Positions 9,678 to 22,700 of a stretch of DNA of 64,000 nucleotides are shown here, piece by piece. Made by a program: the position numbers and the translations under genes. The DNA comes from Pseudomonas botevensis (GTDB lineage: Bacteria > Pseudomonadota > Gammaproteobacteria > Pseudomonadales > Pseudomonadaceae), in the NCBI RefSeq assembly GCF_019145475.1, contig NZ_JAHTKI010000027.1, positions 1-64,000 on the forward strand, given 5' to 3'. Positions within the stretch are counted from its first letter, which is position 1. Each line of letters begins with the position of its first letter. The notes below the pieces were generated by a model that saw only the letters and a program-made list of their open reading frames with translations, was not told where the DNA came from and ran no database searches.

Positions 9678-12600
9678 ATGCCGATCAATTGCTGACGTTG
9701 TTCGCTCGCCAGGGCGTGGTGCTCGAAGTGGATGGCGACAAGCTGCGCTGCAAGGCGCCCCGTGGTTTTCTCACCGAGGAGCTGACCCAGGCGCTCAAGC
9801 GTCACAAGCAGGCACTGATTGCCTTGCTCGGCGGCCAGGAGGAGGGCGCGGCGATTCCCCGTCGTGATGGCGAGCAAACCGCCTGCCCGCTGTCGTTTTC
9901 ACAACGGCAGCTGTGGTTTCTCGATCAACTGGAGCCTGGCAATCCGTTCTACAACGTGCCCACGGCGGTGACGCTCAAGGGGCGGCTGGATGTGGCGCTG
10001 CTGGAGCGGGCGCTGAATGAACTGGTGAGTCGCCACGAAATCCTGCGCACCACATTTTGCCGTGTGAACGGCGAACCGCGTCAGGTGGTGCATTCATTGA
10101 TGCCGCAATCGTTGCCGGTGACGGACCTGCGTCAGCTCGCGGCGGACGAACGCGAGCAGCGCGTCAAAAGCGCCGTCGAACAGGATGCCCGGGCGCCGTT
10201 CGATCTGGCCACCGGGCCGCTGTTGCGTGCCTCGTTGCTGCGCTTGGCTGATGATGAATACCTGTGGCTGTACAGCGTGCATCACATCATCGCCGACGGC
10301 TGGTCGATGGGCGTGATCTTGCACGAAGTCGCCACGCTGTATGGCGACTATCGGCAGGGCGGGGCATCGAGTCTGGCGCCGTTGCCGGTGCAATACGCCG
10401 ACTACGCCTGCTGGCAACAACAGCGCGTGGCGGGCGCGGTGCTGGACGCTCAGCTCGATTACTGGCGGCGTACGCTCGGTGATGCGCCGGCGCTGTCGAC
10501 CTTGCCCACCGACCGGCCGCGACCGTTGGTGCAGCGCTACGTCGGCGCCACGTTCAGCTCATCCCTCGACAGCGGCACCCTGCGCGAACTCACGGCGCTG
10601 GCCCGGCAGACCCAGGGCACATTGTTCAACGTCCTGCTGGGCGCGTTGGCGGTGCTGTTGTGGCGTCACAGCGGGCAGCAGGATCTGTGCATCGGCACGC
10701 CATTCGCCAACCGCAACCGCCCGGAAATCGAGCCGCTGATCGGCCATTTCGTCAACACGCTGGTGCTGCGCCAACATCTGGACCCGCGGCAGACCTTCGC
10801 CGAATTGCTGCGCGAAGTGCGCGGGCAAATGCTCGATGTTCACGCCCATCAGGACGTGCCGTTCGATCGCGTGGTGGAAGCCGTCAACCCGCCGCGCGAT
10901 CCGGGGCATTCGCCGTTGTTCCAGGTGATGCTGGTGTTGCAGAACACCCCTGGCAACGCCGTGCAGATGCCCGGTCTGGAACTGGCGCCGCACAGCACCA
11001 GCAGCGCCACGGCCAAGTTCGATCTGGCGTTCGAGTGGGTCGAGCGCGAAGGGCGGCTGCACTTGTTGGTGGAATACAACACCGACCTGTACGACGCCGC
11101 GACCATCGAACGCCTGAGCGGACATTACCGACATCTGCTGGAGCAGATCGCCCTGGACGCCAAGCAACCGATCGGTGCGCTGGCGCTGCTGAGCGAAGCT
11201 GAGCGGGAACGGATTCTGGTCGACTTCAACCGCTCGACGCCCCTGACACAACCGGCGCAGTGCGTGCATCAACTGGTTGAAACCCAGGCTGCGCGTAACC
11301 CGCAATCCTGTGCGGTGGTGTTCGAAGATGAGTCGCTGAGCTACGCCGAACTGAATGCCAGGGCCAATCGTCTGGCGCGGCATTTGCGCAGTCTGGGTGT
11401 CGGTCCGGATGTACGCGTGGCGGTGTGCGTCGAGCGTTCGCTGGCGTTGCCGGTGGCGTTGCTGGCGGTGCTCAAGGCGGGCGGCGCCTACGTGCCGCTG
11501 GACCCGGATTATCCGCTGGGGCGCCTGAGCCACATGCTCGGCGACAGCACCCCGGCGGTGTTGCTGACCTTGGGTGCGGCACACGGGATTTTGCGCCAGG
11601 CGCTGCAGGGTTCGACCTGGGAAGCGCCGCTGCTCGACCTCCAGCACGATGCCGCGGATTGGGCGTCGTTGTCGCCGGACAACCTTGACCCGCGCAGCGT
11701 CGGAGTCACGCCCGATCATCTCGCCTACGTGATCTACACCTCGGGCACCACCGGTCTGCCCAAGGGGGCGATGGTTGCCCACCGTGGCCTGAGCAATCTG
11801 CTGCTGTGGTGTTTGCAGGTCTGCGGCGAGGCCGGGGCGATGCTGCACAAAATCCCGTTTGGTTTCGATGCTTCGGCCTGGGAGACGTTCTGGCCGCTGG
11901 CGACCGGCGGACGGCTGGTGATCGCGAGGCCTGGCGGGCATTACGAACCGGCCTATCTGGCGCGCGAAGTGCGCGAGCAACGGGTCACGGCGCTGGTGTT
12001 CGTGCCGGCGATGCTGCAGCTGTTTCTCGAGGTCGAGGGCGTCAGTCTGTGTTCGACCCTGACCGACGTGTTCAGCGGCGGCGGCGAGCTGCCGCCAGCC
12101 CTGGCCCGACGCTTTCAGGAGCGTTTGCCCCATGCGCGTCTGCACAACGTCTACGGCCCGACCGAAACCACGGTGATCAACAGCCTCTGGACGCTGGAGC
12201 CGGGCGCCGAGGTGCCGGCCCGGCAACTGCCGATCGGTCGGCCCATCGCCAACAATCGTTTTTACGTGCTTGATGAGCGCGATGCGCCGGTGCCGGTAGG
12301 CGTCACCGGGCACTTGCACATCGGTGGTGTCGGTGTGGCCCGTGGTTATCTGGGACTGGCGCAGCTCAGCGCCGAGCGCTTTATCGACAATCCGTTCGTG
12401 GCCGGAGATCGGCTTTACCGCAGCGGCGATCTGGCGCGTTATCGCCCCGATGGCCAACTCGAGTTTCTCGGGCGCAACGACTTCCAGGTCAAGCTGCGCG
12501 GTGTGCGCCTGGAGCTGGGCGAGATCGAGGCCCGGCTCGAAGCGTTTCCCGGCATTCGCAGCGCGGTGGTGCTGATGCTCGGCGAAACGGCGCAGGAGCA

Positions 12601-13792
12601 GCGTCTGGTGGCCTGTTGCGTGGTCGCCGGGCAACCGGATGAAGCGGCGGTGCATGCGCATCTGGCGACAACGCTGCCGCGAGCGGTGATCCCTGGCAGT
12701 TACCTGTGGCTCGATGCTTTGCCGTTGACGGCCAACGGCAAGGTCGACCGCGCTGCGCTGACGGCACTGGCGGATCAGCAAATGGCCAATCGGCAGGTCA
12801 ACCTGAGCAGCCCTCGGGATCACATTGAACTGGCCCTGTATCAGATCTGGAAAAGCCTGTTGCTGGCGCCGCAGATTGGCATCCGCGACAACTTTTTCAA
12901 TGTCGGCGGCACCTCCATTGCCGCGATCAAGATGGCCCATGAAATCAGCCGGATGTTTGCCGTCGAAGTGCCGGTGCGGGTGGTACTCAGCTACCCGACC
13001 ATCGAAGCGCTCGGCGGCTGGCTGCGGGTCGGGGCCAACCCGGCCGTGGCGCAAGGCAACCTGATCGAATTCCGCCGTGGCGCAGGCCGCAGCAATGTGG
13101 TGTGCATTCACCCGGCGGGCGGTACGGCGTTCTGTTACCTGTCGCTTGCCAAGGTGCTGCCCGATGGGATCGGCGTCTATGGCGTGCAATCGCCGGGGCT
13201 GAATCCGGGGGAGAGCACCGAGCCGACGGTCGAAGCGATGGCCGAGGCGTACTTGCGTTTGATCGAGCCGCTGACAGCGCAACCGCTGATCCTCACCGGT
13301 TTGTCGTTCGGCGGGTTGGTGGCCTATGAGATGGCCCGGCTGCTGACGGCGGCGGGGCATCTCCAGGTGACCGTGGTGCTGCTCGACACTCAGGGCAGCG
13401 ACGATCCGGGTTTCCGCGAGCAGATCGGCACCGTCGACATGGCCGAGTTCCGCGACAAACTGGTGCGCTTCAACGGCATGTACCCCGGCATCGAAGACGC
13501 GCAGGTCGAGCGCTATTTCAATATTTACAACCACAATCGTCTGGCCATGGCGGCCTATGAGTGCGCACCACGGGCGGGGCGCGTGGTGTTGATCCAGGCG
13601 CGGGAGGATTTCAGCCGCCGTCAGTTGCATGAGTTGCGCGGTTTCTGGCGCCGTCGGGCCGGTGACGGCTATTTGGCGAAACTGGTGAGCGGCGGACACT
13701 GGGACATGCTGGAAAGTGCGGAAATCCATCGGGTCTCGCAGGTCATCGGGCAGGAGCTGCAACGCTTTGACGCACAGGAGGTGAAGTCATGA
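9674..13792 (+). CDS. Nonribosomal peptide synthetase, docking-C-A-T-TE (NRPS2)
   Basis: Single-module terminating synthetase of 1372 residues. Residues 1-55 resemble the TubC N-terminal docking fold, which fits acceptance of a chain from NRPS1. C domain about 70-510, with HHxxxDG starting at residue 203. A domain about 525-1010; T domain with Ser1081 in GGTS. Type I thioesterase about 1120-1370 with nucleophile Ser1211 in GLSFGG. A-domain pocket positions read roughly D-A-W-V-S-G-V-V-I. This suggests a hydrophobic residue (Leu-like), with low certainty because an extra glycine makes the alignment ambiguous. The start has a GGAGG site and forms an ATGA overlap with NRPS1, so the two are translationally coupled. 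The thioesterase should release the thiazole-containing peptide by hydrolysis, cyclisation or transfer. Confidence 0.94.
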   Translation: MNADQLLTLFARQGVVLEVDGDKLRCKAPRGFLTEELTQALKRHKQALIALLGGQEEGAAIPRRDGEQTACPLSFSQRQLWFLDQLEPGNPFYNVPTAVTLKGRLDVALLERALNELVSRHEILRTTFCRVNGEPRQVVHSLMPQSLPVTDLRQLAADEREQRVKSAVEQDARAPFDLATGPLLRASLLRLADDEYLWLYSVHHIIADGWSMGVILHEVATLYGDYRQGGASSLAPLPVQYADYACWQQQRVAGAVLDAQLDYWRRTLGDAPALSTLPTDRPRPLVQRYVGATFSSSLDSGTLRELTALARQTQGTLFNVLLGALAVLLWRHSGQQDLCIGTPFANRNRPEIEPLIGHFVNTLVLRQHLDPRQTFAELLREVRGQMLDVHAHQDVPFDRVVEAVNPPRDPGHSPLFQVMLVLQNTPGNAVQMPGLELAPHSTSSATAKFDLAFEWVEREGRLHLLVEYNTDLYDAATIERLSGHYRHLLEQIALDAKQPIGALALLSEAERERILVDFNRSTPLTQPAQCVHQLVETQAARNPQSCAVVFEDESLSYAELNARANRLARHLRSLGVGPDVRVAVCVERSLALPVALLAVLKAGGAYVPLDPDYPLGRLSHMLGDSTPAVLLTLGAAHGILRQALQGSTWEAPLLDLQHDAADWASLSPDNLDPRSVGVTPDHLAYVIYTSGTTGLPKGAMVAHRGLSNLLLWCLQVCGEAGAMLHKIPFGFDASAWETFWPLATGGRLVIARPGGHYEPAYLAREVREQRVTALVFVPAMLQLFLEVEGVSLCSTLTDVFSGGGELPPALARRFQERLPHARLHNVYGPTETTVINSLWTLEPGAEVPARQLPIGRPIANNRFYVLDERDAPVPVGVTGHLHIGGVGVARGYLGLAQLSAERFIDNPFVAGDRLYRSGDLARYRPDGQLEFLGRNDFQVKLRGVRLELGEIEARLEAFPGIRSAVVLMLGETAQEQRLVACCVVAGQPDEAAVHAHLATTLPRAVIPGSYLWLDALPLTANGKVDRAALTALADQQMANRQVNLSSPRDHIELALYQIWKSLLLAPQIGIRDNFFNVGGTSIAAIKMAHEISRMFAVEVPVRVVLSYPTIEALGGWLRVGANPAVAQGNLIEFRRGAGRSNVVCIHPAGGTAFCYLSLAKVLPDGIGVYGVQSPGLNPGESTEPTVEAMAEAYLRLIEPLTAQPLILTGLSFGGLVAYEMARLLTAAGHLQVTVVLLDTQGSDDPGFREQIGTVDMAEFRDKLVRFNGMYPGIEDAQVERYFNIYNHNRLAMAAYECAPRAGRVVLIQAREDFSRRQLHELRGFWRRRAGDGYLAKLVSGGHWDMLESAEIHRVSQVIGQELQRFDAQEVKS

Positions 13793-16700
13793 GGGCTGCC
13801 AATCAGACGACCTTGCTCGCGCGTTTCGCCGAACAGGTGCAGCGTAATCCGCAGGCCCCGGCGGTCATCGATCAATCGCTGACGCTGACTTACGCCGAAC
13901 TTGCCAGTGCCAGCGAACGTATCGCCAGAGGCTTGCAGGCGCGCGGCATACGGCCCGGCCAGTCGCTGGCGCTGTGCATGCCACGCGGCTGGCAATGGCT
14001 GGCGGTGATTCTCGGTGCGTTGAAGATCGGTGCCGTGGTGGTGCCACTGGATCGCGCCAGCCCGAGCAAGCGTCGTGAATTGATGCTGGCCGATGCCGCG
14101 TGTGTCGGCTTGATCACGCTGAACGAGGAGCCGGCCTTATCGTCCTGCTGGCAGGCCAGCGTCGACGCGTTGCTGGATCAGCCGGATTACCCGCCACAAC
14201 CCCTGGCAGAAGACTTCACCGAGGTGATGTTCCTGTTCTACACCTCGGGCACCACTGGCACGCCGAAAGCGGTGGAAGTCGGCGAGCGCGGTTTGCTGCG
14301 ACTGGCGCACACCGACGCCTATATCGAGATTCGTCCGACGGATCGTTTTGCCTGCCTGTCCAACCCGGCGTTCGACGCGTGCAGTTTCGAACTGTGGGCG
14401 CCGCTGCTCAATGGCGGCTGCTGCGTGATGATCGCCGACGAGGACGTGCTGGATGCACGGCGTCTGGCCTCCGTGCTGGAGCAAACGCGGGTCGACAACC
14501 TGTTCATGACGGTTTCGCTGTTCAACACCTTGATTGCCGATTGGCCGGCGTGCTTCTCCAGCCTGCGTCAGGTACTGATCGGCGGTGAGCAGATCAGCGC
14601 CGCTGCCGTGCGTGCCTGGTATCGCGCCAACCCGCAGAGCCGCTGCCGGATCTTCAACGTCTATGGCCCTACCGAATGCACCACGTTCGCCTTGTGCTGG
14701 CCGATTGGCCGGGACTTTGCCGGTGACTCGGCGCCCATCGGCCGAGCGTTGCCGGACACCGGCGTGTGGGTGCTGGATGAGCACCAGCGGCCCGTGGCTG
14801 CGGGAGAGGTCGGTGAACTGTATTTGAGTGGCAGCGGGGTCGCCCGTGGCTATCGCAACCGTCCCGAAGAGACGGCCCGTCAGTTCCTGCGCCTGCCAGA
14901 ACTCGATGGCGGCGCCCAGGTGCATTACCGCACCGGCGATCTGGTGCGGCGCAACGCCGAAGGTTTGATCGAGTACCTGGGGCGGGTCGACCGTCAGGTG
15001 AAGATTCGCGGTTTTCGTATCGAGCCGGGCGAGGTGGAGCAACGGATGCTCGAGCATTGCGGGGTGGCGCAGGTGTTCGTCTGCGCCCGGCGCCAGGCGG
15101 CCGAAGACCACCAGTTGCTGGCGTTCATCGTGCCGCGCGGGGAACTCGACTTCCACGAATTCGAAGCGCATTTGCGCACGCATCTGGCACCCTACATGCG
15201 CCCGCATCAACTGTTTCTGCTGGCGCGTTTGCCACTGACTGCCAATGGCAAGATCGACCGCGACAGCTTGCTCGCCCAAACGCTGAAACCATGGCATCCG
15301 GTGGTGGCTGATGCAGTGGGCGAGGGCCAGACATCGCCGGCCCTGAGCTGGTTGCTGGCCGAGGTTCGCTCGCTGCTCGGGCAACCGGCCCTGAGCGCAC
15401 AGGACGACTGGCTGGGCAGTGGCGGTGACTCGCTCAAGGCCATGCGCCTGCGTTCAGCGATTCGCCGCCAATGGCAGCGCGAAATCAGCATCGGCATGTT
15501 GCTCGACCAATCCTTCACGACACTTGCCGAACACCTGAGCGATGAACTGACTAGCCAGGCGTTCTATCCCCCCGCACCAGCGATCAGCAATGCCCGACGC
15601 CTGCCGGCCACCGCTGAACAACGCCGCTTGTGGCTGCTTCAGCAACGTACACCCACCTCGACCGCATACAGCGTGCCGTTGATTCTGCACCTGGCGGCGG
15701 GCGCCGATGTGTCGGCGCTGGCCGAGGCGGTGGGGCGTCTGGTGGCGCGTCATCCGGGATTGCGCACGGCATTCGTGGCCGGCGCCGAGGGGCTCGATCA
15801 AGTGATTGCCGATCAGGGGCCGACCTGTCGTACCTTCGCTCCAGGGCACTTCACCGAAGACAACTGGCAGGCCTTCGCGGCGCTGGTATTCGATACGCCG
15901 TTCGACCTGACCACGCCGACCCTGTTTCAGGCGTGGCTGTTGCCGTTCGTTGATGGCAGCTGTCGGCTGTTGTTGAACCTGCATCACATCGTTGTCGATG
16001 GCTGGTCGGTGAACTTGTTGTTCGACGACCTGACGCAGCTTTACACCGACGCTGTGCAGAATCGCGAAACGCCTGATCCGGCACCACGCCTGAGCGCGCT
16101 GGAGTTTGGTCAGTGGCAGCGGCAGTGGAGCGTCGATGCGCATTATCGCGATCAGCGCCGCGCGCTGGCCGAGCTGCACCGACGTCAGGAAGAACCGTCG
16201 TCCGCGCTGACACCGATGCGCGCGATCAGCGCGGACGCCAGGTTGTTCCGGGAGCCGCTGGGCGTGGTGCGCAGTGCCGCCCTCGAACGGTTCTGCACGC
16301 AACAGCGACTGACCCGGTTCGAAGTGCTGTTCAGTGTCTTTGCCTGGAGCCTGTATGCGCTGACCGGGGTCGAGCGGCCACGGATCGCCAGCCCGGTGTC
16401 GAACCGGCCGCTGGCGGAGTTCGAGGCCAGCGTCGGTATGTTCGCCAACACCGTGCTGATTCCTGCCGCCGTCGAACACGCGCTTACGCTGGGCGAGCAA
16501 CTGCGCAGGCAGACTTCCAGCGTGCGCGAGGTGCTGGCGCTGCAGGACGTGGCCCTGGCGGATCTGGTGGAAGACCTGCGGCTGTCGTCGAGCAACGCGC
16601 TGTTCGATTTCATGTTTGTGCTGGAAAACACCGATTACGCCGCTCTGGCCGATTCGAGCCTGCACGCCAACCTGGAATTCAGCGAGCGGTTGCACGCCAA

Positions 16701-19700
16701 ATGCCCGCTGACCTTGTTGATGGTCGGCTCGGGGTCGCAACTGGAATGCTGGTGGGAATATCAGTGCAGTTACTTCGATGCCGAACAGATGCGCGCGGTG
16801 AACGCGTTGTTCCGCCGTGGTCTGGACTTGTTGCTGGAAACCCCGACGGCCACTCTGGACGATCTGCTCGGGCCGTATCGACTCGGATTGCCGGTCGCCA
16901 GTGAAGGCCCCGGCGGCGAGCTGCCGTTCAATACGCTGGCGGATTGGTTCGAGCATCAGGTGCTGTGTACGCCGCACGCCACTGCGCTGGTGCAGGGTTC
17001 GCGTCGCCTGACTTATACCGAGCTGAATACGCTGGCCGATTCCCTGGCCGCCACCGTGATCGAGCGTCATCCGCTGCCGGTCGGCAACGACGCGCCGCTG
17101 CATGTCGTGCTGTTCCTCGATACCTCGGTGGAGCATATCGTCGCCTTGCTGGCGCTGGCGAAACTCAATCTGACCGCCGTGCCGCTCGATCCGGCGTACC
17201 CGCTGGCGATCCAGCGTCAGGTGCTGGAGCAGGCACAGCCCCATTGCCTGTTGTTCAGCCGCGCGACCGAAGCGGCGCTGGATGATCTGGATGGCGGACG
17301 TTTTGATCTGCACCGCGTCGATTTGCAGGCAGAGGCGCGGCCGTTCGAACGTCCACGTCATGCCGGCGAGCGGCCGCTGTACACGCTGTTCACCTCGGGC
17401 TCCACGGGTACGCCGAAAGGCGTGCAGGTGTCGGAACGAACCCTGTGCAATCTGCTGCAATGGCAGCGCACCGAAGGTCAGTTGCCGGCGAAGTCGGTGA
17501 CCTTGCAGTTTTCCATGCTGTCATTCGATGTGTCGTTCCAGGAGATTTTCAGCACCCTTTGCGGTGGCGGTTGTTATCACTTGATCACGCCGCGCTGGCG
17601 CCAGGATGCCGAGGCGTTGTTGGCGTATATGGTGGAGGCACGGATCGAGCGTCTGTTCCTGCCGTGCGTGGCGTTGCAGCATCTGGCGCAAACCGCCGTC
17701 GCCCGAGGGGTTTATCCGTCGGCATTGCGCGAAGTGGTGACCGCCGGGGAGCAATTGCTCTGCACCGACGCGCTGCGCCAGTGGTTCAGCGCAATGCCGC
17801 ACGCATCGCTGTTCAATCACTACGGCCCGACCGAAACCCACGTGGTCAGCGCCTTGCGCCTGCCGGCAACGGCCCGGGACTGGCCGCTGCGCGCGCCGAT
17901 CGGCCACGCGGTCGGTAATGCCCGTTTGCTGCTGGTGGACGAGCACGACCGCCCGGTGCCGAGCGGCAGCCGGGGCTACCTGCTGGTGGCGGGGCCGATG
18001 GTTGCCCGTTGTTATCTGGCGGATCCGGCGTTGAACGCGGCGCGGTTTGTCGAACTGCCACAGGCCGAGGGCGACAGCCGCTTGTTCTATCGCACGGGCG
18101 ATCTGGCCTGGGCCGACGCACAAGGCTGCCTGCATTACCTGGGCCGCGACGATCAGCAGATCAAACTCAGCGGCCATCGCCTGGAGCTGGGGCAGATCGA
18201 AGCGGCGCTGATGCACGTGCCGCAAGTGGTCAACGCGGTGGTGGCGGTTCAGGCCGAACCACCCCGGCTGATCGCCTGGCTGCAACTCGATGGCGAGCCG
18301 GCGACCTCCCGGCAACTGGATCGCCAGGTGGCGCGGCAACTGCCGGCGCATGTGCGGATCGACGAATATCGCCGGATCGACCTCTGGCCGCGCACCCCCA
18401 GCGGCAAGGTCGACCGCAAGGCCTTGCCGGGGTTGGGCGAGGCACTGGAGCGGCGCAGTCCGCCGCAACCGGTCGTGGCGTTGAGCGCGCTGGAGCGGCA
18501 ATTGAGCGAGCTGTTCAGCGCCGTCATCGGCCGGGACATCGAACCGGAGCAAACCTTTTTCGAGGCCGGCGCCACCAGTCTCGGCCTGATGCGTCTGCAC
18601 GCGCGCTACAACCAGGAACTGCCGAACCCGGTGGCAATGGCCGATCTGTTCGAACACGTCACGATCCGGCGGCTGGCGGCGCATTTGTCGGCAGCGCCGG
18701 GGACGGCCGTCGAGCGTGTGCGGCAAGCCGATGCGGGGCATCAGCCGATGGCGATCATCGGCATGTCGGTGAACGTGGCCGGGGCGCAGAACCTCGGCGA
18801 GTTCTGGGCGATGGTGCAAGGCAACGCGTTGGGTATCGAACGTTTTGCCGCGAGCGAAGGTCTGGTCGGCGCCCGCAGCCAACTGGCGGGCATGCTCGAT
18901 TTCGACCCCGAGTATTTCGGCATCAGTCGCCAGGAAGCACGCCTGATGGACCCGCAACAACGCCATCTGTTGATGGGCTGCGTGCAGGCCCTGCAACACG
19001 CGGCCATCGTTCCGGCGGCCGACGGCCCGCGTATCGGCCTGATCGCCAGTTGCGGCGAAACCACGTACTTCCAGCAGATGTTGCGCGACACCGCCGCAGG
19101 CGATCTGCCGGACGGTTTTCAAATGGCGCTGCATCACGACAAGGATTTTCTCGCGACCAAAGCCGCTTACCACCTGAACCTCAACGGCCCGGCCCTGAGC
19201 GTCCAGGCGGCGTGTGGCAGTTCACTGATCGCCGTCCACATGGCGAGCGCGATGCTGCGCCAGGGCGACAGTGATGTGATGCTGGCGGCCGGGGTGTTGA
19301 TCGACCCGACTCTGAGCGATGGCTATCGTCATCGTTCGCAGCACATTTTTTCCGCCGACGGTTTGTGCCGTCCGTTCAGCGACGACGCCAGCGGCACCAT
19401 CGGCGCCAGTGGTTACGGGGTGGTGGTGCTCAAGCCGTTGGCCCAGGCCCGGGCGGATGGCGACCGGATCTACGCGCTGCTCGAAGGCTCGGCGCTGAAC
19501 AATGACGGCCGGGCCAAGATGAGTTACACCGCGCCATCGGTGGCCGGGCAGAGCGCGGTCATCAGCGATGCCTTGAGCCGGGCCGGATTGACCGGTGCGG
19601 ACATCGGCTACGTCGAAGCCCATGGCACCGGCACCTTGCTCGGTGACCCGATCGAGGTCGCGGCGTTGACCAAGGCTTTCGGCGACGCGCCTGCCGACAG

Positions 19701-22700
19701 TTGCGCGCTGGCCTCGGTGAAAAGCCAGATCGGTCACCTCGGTGCGGCAGCGGGGGTGGTGGGGTTGATTCGAGCCAGTCTCGCGGTGTTCCATGGCGTG
19801 CTGCCGCCGAACCTCGGTTTTGGCCGGATCAACCCGCAGATCGACCTTGAGCATTCACCGTTCTACATACCCACCACGTCCCGGCCATGGTCGCCAGGGC
19901 GCCGGCGTCTGGCCGGCGTCAGCAGCTTCGGCATCGGCGGCACTAACGCCCATGTGATTGTCGGCGCCGCGCCCAAGACGCCGGATACGGCCGAGGACAC
20001 GCTGCCGTTGCTGATGATCTCGGCCCACAGCCGCGCGGAATTGTTGCGCGATATCGCGGCGGTCAAGGCGCATCTGCAAAGGTTTCCCGAGCAGCACGGC
20101 GCGCTGTTACGGCACTTGCAGTCCGGTCGCCGTCAATTGTGCTGGCGTTTCGCGATGGTCTGCCGGCCCGGTGACGACGTTCCGTTGCAGCCGACATCGA
20201 TCAGGGACGTCGCGGTTTCGGGCGTAAAACTGATTGCCCGCGATCATTCGCCGCTGGTGCTGCTGGAGGCCTGGTACGAAGGCGTGAACCTCGACTGGCC
20301 GCAGCGCTCGGCGCCACCGCCGTGGGATCTGCCGCCGTCATCGTTCGATCTGCAGACCTGTCGCTTTCAGCCGGCTGCGACGGCAGCGGTCGTTGAGGAA
20401 CCGTCGCCGGGTATCGAGCGGCAGCCGCTGGCCGACTGGTTCCATCAACGGCAGTGGATGCGTGTCCGGCGCTTGAGTGCGATGGCGAAAGGGGCCAGGC
20501 GTGAAGGGGTGATTCTGTGCAGCCATGAAGCACCCAACGCCACGTTGCTGGAGTCGTTGGGCACGGTTTATCGGCGAGTGATCCAGGTGCGTGCGGGCAA
20601 CGGTTTCAAGCGACTGGGCACGGATCGTTTCGAACTGGACCCGCTGGACGCCGACGCCCTGGCCCGGTTGCTCGATGAAGTCGCTGAACCCGCGTTGGTC
20701 GAGATGGACTGGCTGCATGCCTTGCCGTTGGCGGTGTCCGGCGCGGTCAATGAGCAAAGCCTCGACCTGGCGCAGTGGGCTTGCCTGGATACGGTCAGCG
20801 CGCTGATGCAGGCGTGGGGGCAAACCTCGCGCACGACCCGGCTGCGGCTGTGGTTGATGTCGTGGCAGGCGTGTCCGGTGGCGGGCGAAGTACGGCGCCC
20901 TGAACTGGCGGCGCTGGCCGGGATCTGCGAAGTGGTGCCACAGGAATACCCGGTGCGTTGTCACTGGCTCGACTGGTCTTCTCCATCCATCGGCGCACAG
21001 GCCGGGGAACTGGCGGCAGTGCTGAGCGATCCGGCATCACTGCCTCGGCGGCTGGCGGTTCGCGATGGCTATGTGTGGCAACCGCGTTTGATTGCTCATT
21101 CGTCGCCGAGCGCGAGCGTGGCTTCCAGCCTGCTGCCGGAGGACGGCACATTCCTGGTGTTGGGCGGCAGCGGCGGGATCGGTCGTACCTTGTGCGAACA
21201 CCTGTTACAGGCACCGGCGCGGCGGGTGGTGCTGCTCTCGCGCCAGGCTGAGTTGCCGCTTTCGCTGGCGCCTTATGCGTCGCGGATCGATTGCGTTCAG
21301 GCGGACATCGCCGACCTGACGCAATGGCCGCAAGTCCTCGACCAACTGGCCCGGCGTCATGGTCGTCTGGCCGGGGTGATTCATGCGGCGGGTGTCGGTG
21401 CGGGCAGCCTGATTCGTCATCGCGATGCCGGGCAAATGGCTCAGGCCACGGCGGCCAAGACGCGCGGCATGCTGGCCGTCGAAACCCTGATCGAGCAACT
21501 GTCGCCGGGTTTCGTTCTGTACTGCTCGTCGATGTCGGCGCTGTTCGGCGGTGCCGGTCACCTGGATTACGCGGCGGCCAGTGGCGTACTCGACGGATTC
21601 GCTCACTATTGCCCGAATGCCGCCAGCGCTTGCGTGCGCCTGGGCATCAACTGGGATATCTGGCGCGATATCGGCATGGCGACGACCAACAACGGCGGGG
21701 ATGCCGCGCATCAGGAGCATTTGACCGTCGGCTTGTCGACTGAAGAGGGCTGCCGGGTGTTCGATCTGGCGATGGCGACGCAATTGCCGCAATTGCTGAT
21801 TTCCACCACCGGGATCGACACGGCGCGCCGCTTTTATCCGGTTCGCCATGGTGCCGGGAGTGCGCCAGTCGAGGCGCCGAAAGGCACCGATCTGCCGGCA
21901 CGCCTGCGCGAGTGCCTGTGCAAGTGGCTCGGGGTTGGCGAGCTGGATGACGACGATTCGCTGTACGACCTCGGCGCGGATTCGTTGACCTTGCTCGATC
22001 TGATCGACGAGTTGCAAGCGGCCACCGGCGAGGTGTTCCAGCTGTCGCAGTTCAGTCACAAGGTCAGCCTCAACGAGGTGTTGGCCTTGGTGCAGGCCTG
22101 CACGGTCGAGGTGCCAATCGCTGCGCCACAGGACTGGAGCGATGCGGTGCGGATCGATCAATGGCACGCGGGCGCCGGCCAGGAGTGGCTGTACCTGATC
22201 CATCCGGTGGGCGGCGATGTTCAGGCTTACCGCGAACTGGTGTCGGCGCTGCATCCTGATCTGGGCGTCTGCGTGATCGCCGACCCGGCGCTGCGCCTGC
22301 CGGCGTTGCCGAACATCAGCGTGGTCGAGCGCGCGCGGTGGTATCTGCATGCGATTCAGGCCCATCTCCCGGCGGGCAGTGCATGGCGTCTGGCCGGTTG
22401 GTCGTTCGGCGCCTGGGTGGCGCAGGCGCTGTGTCAGCAGGCGCAGACAACCGGGTTCAGACAGCCGCTGTTGTACCTGATCGATCCACCGGCGCCAGAT
22501 GCCGGTGCCGAACTGGTGGGCATCGACGAACAAACCATCGAGCAGGTGTTCCAGCGCGAGTTTGCCCAGCGCTGGCCGGACGGTGAAGGGCAGGCGATGT
22601 CCGACGAGCGTCTGGCCTATCTGCAACGGCTGACGGTTTGCTGCCGCAACAACATGAGCAGCATGGCCGACTTCCAGCCGCCGGCACTGGCCGCGACGGC

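Noticed and set aside
10559..13762. Minus-strand open frame of 1067 codons opposite NRPS2
   Set aside because: It mirrors the real gene, is full of His/Gln/Arg typical of antisense high-GC frames, and has no ribosome binding site or motif.
13120..13792. NRPS2 thioesterase as a stand-alone type II thioesterase
   Set aside because: It is fused in frame after the T domain with no stop or start between, so it is a type I terminating domain.
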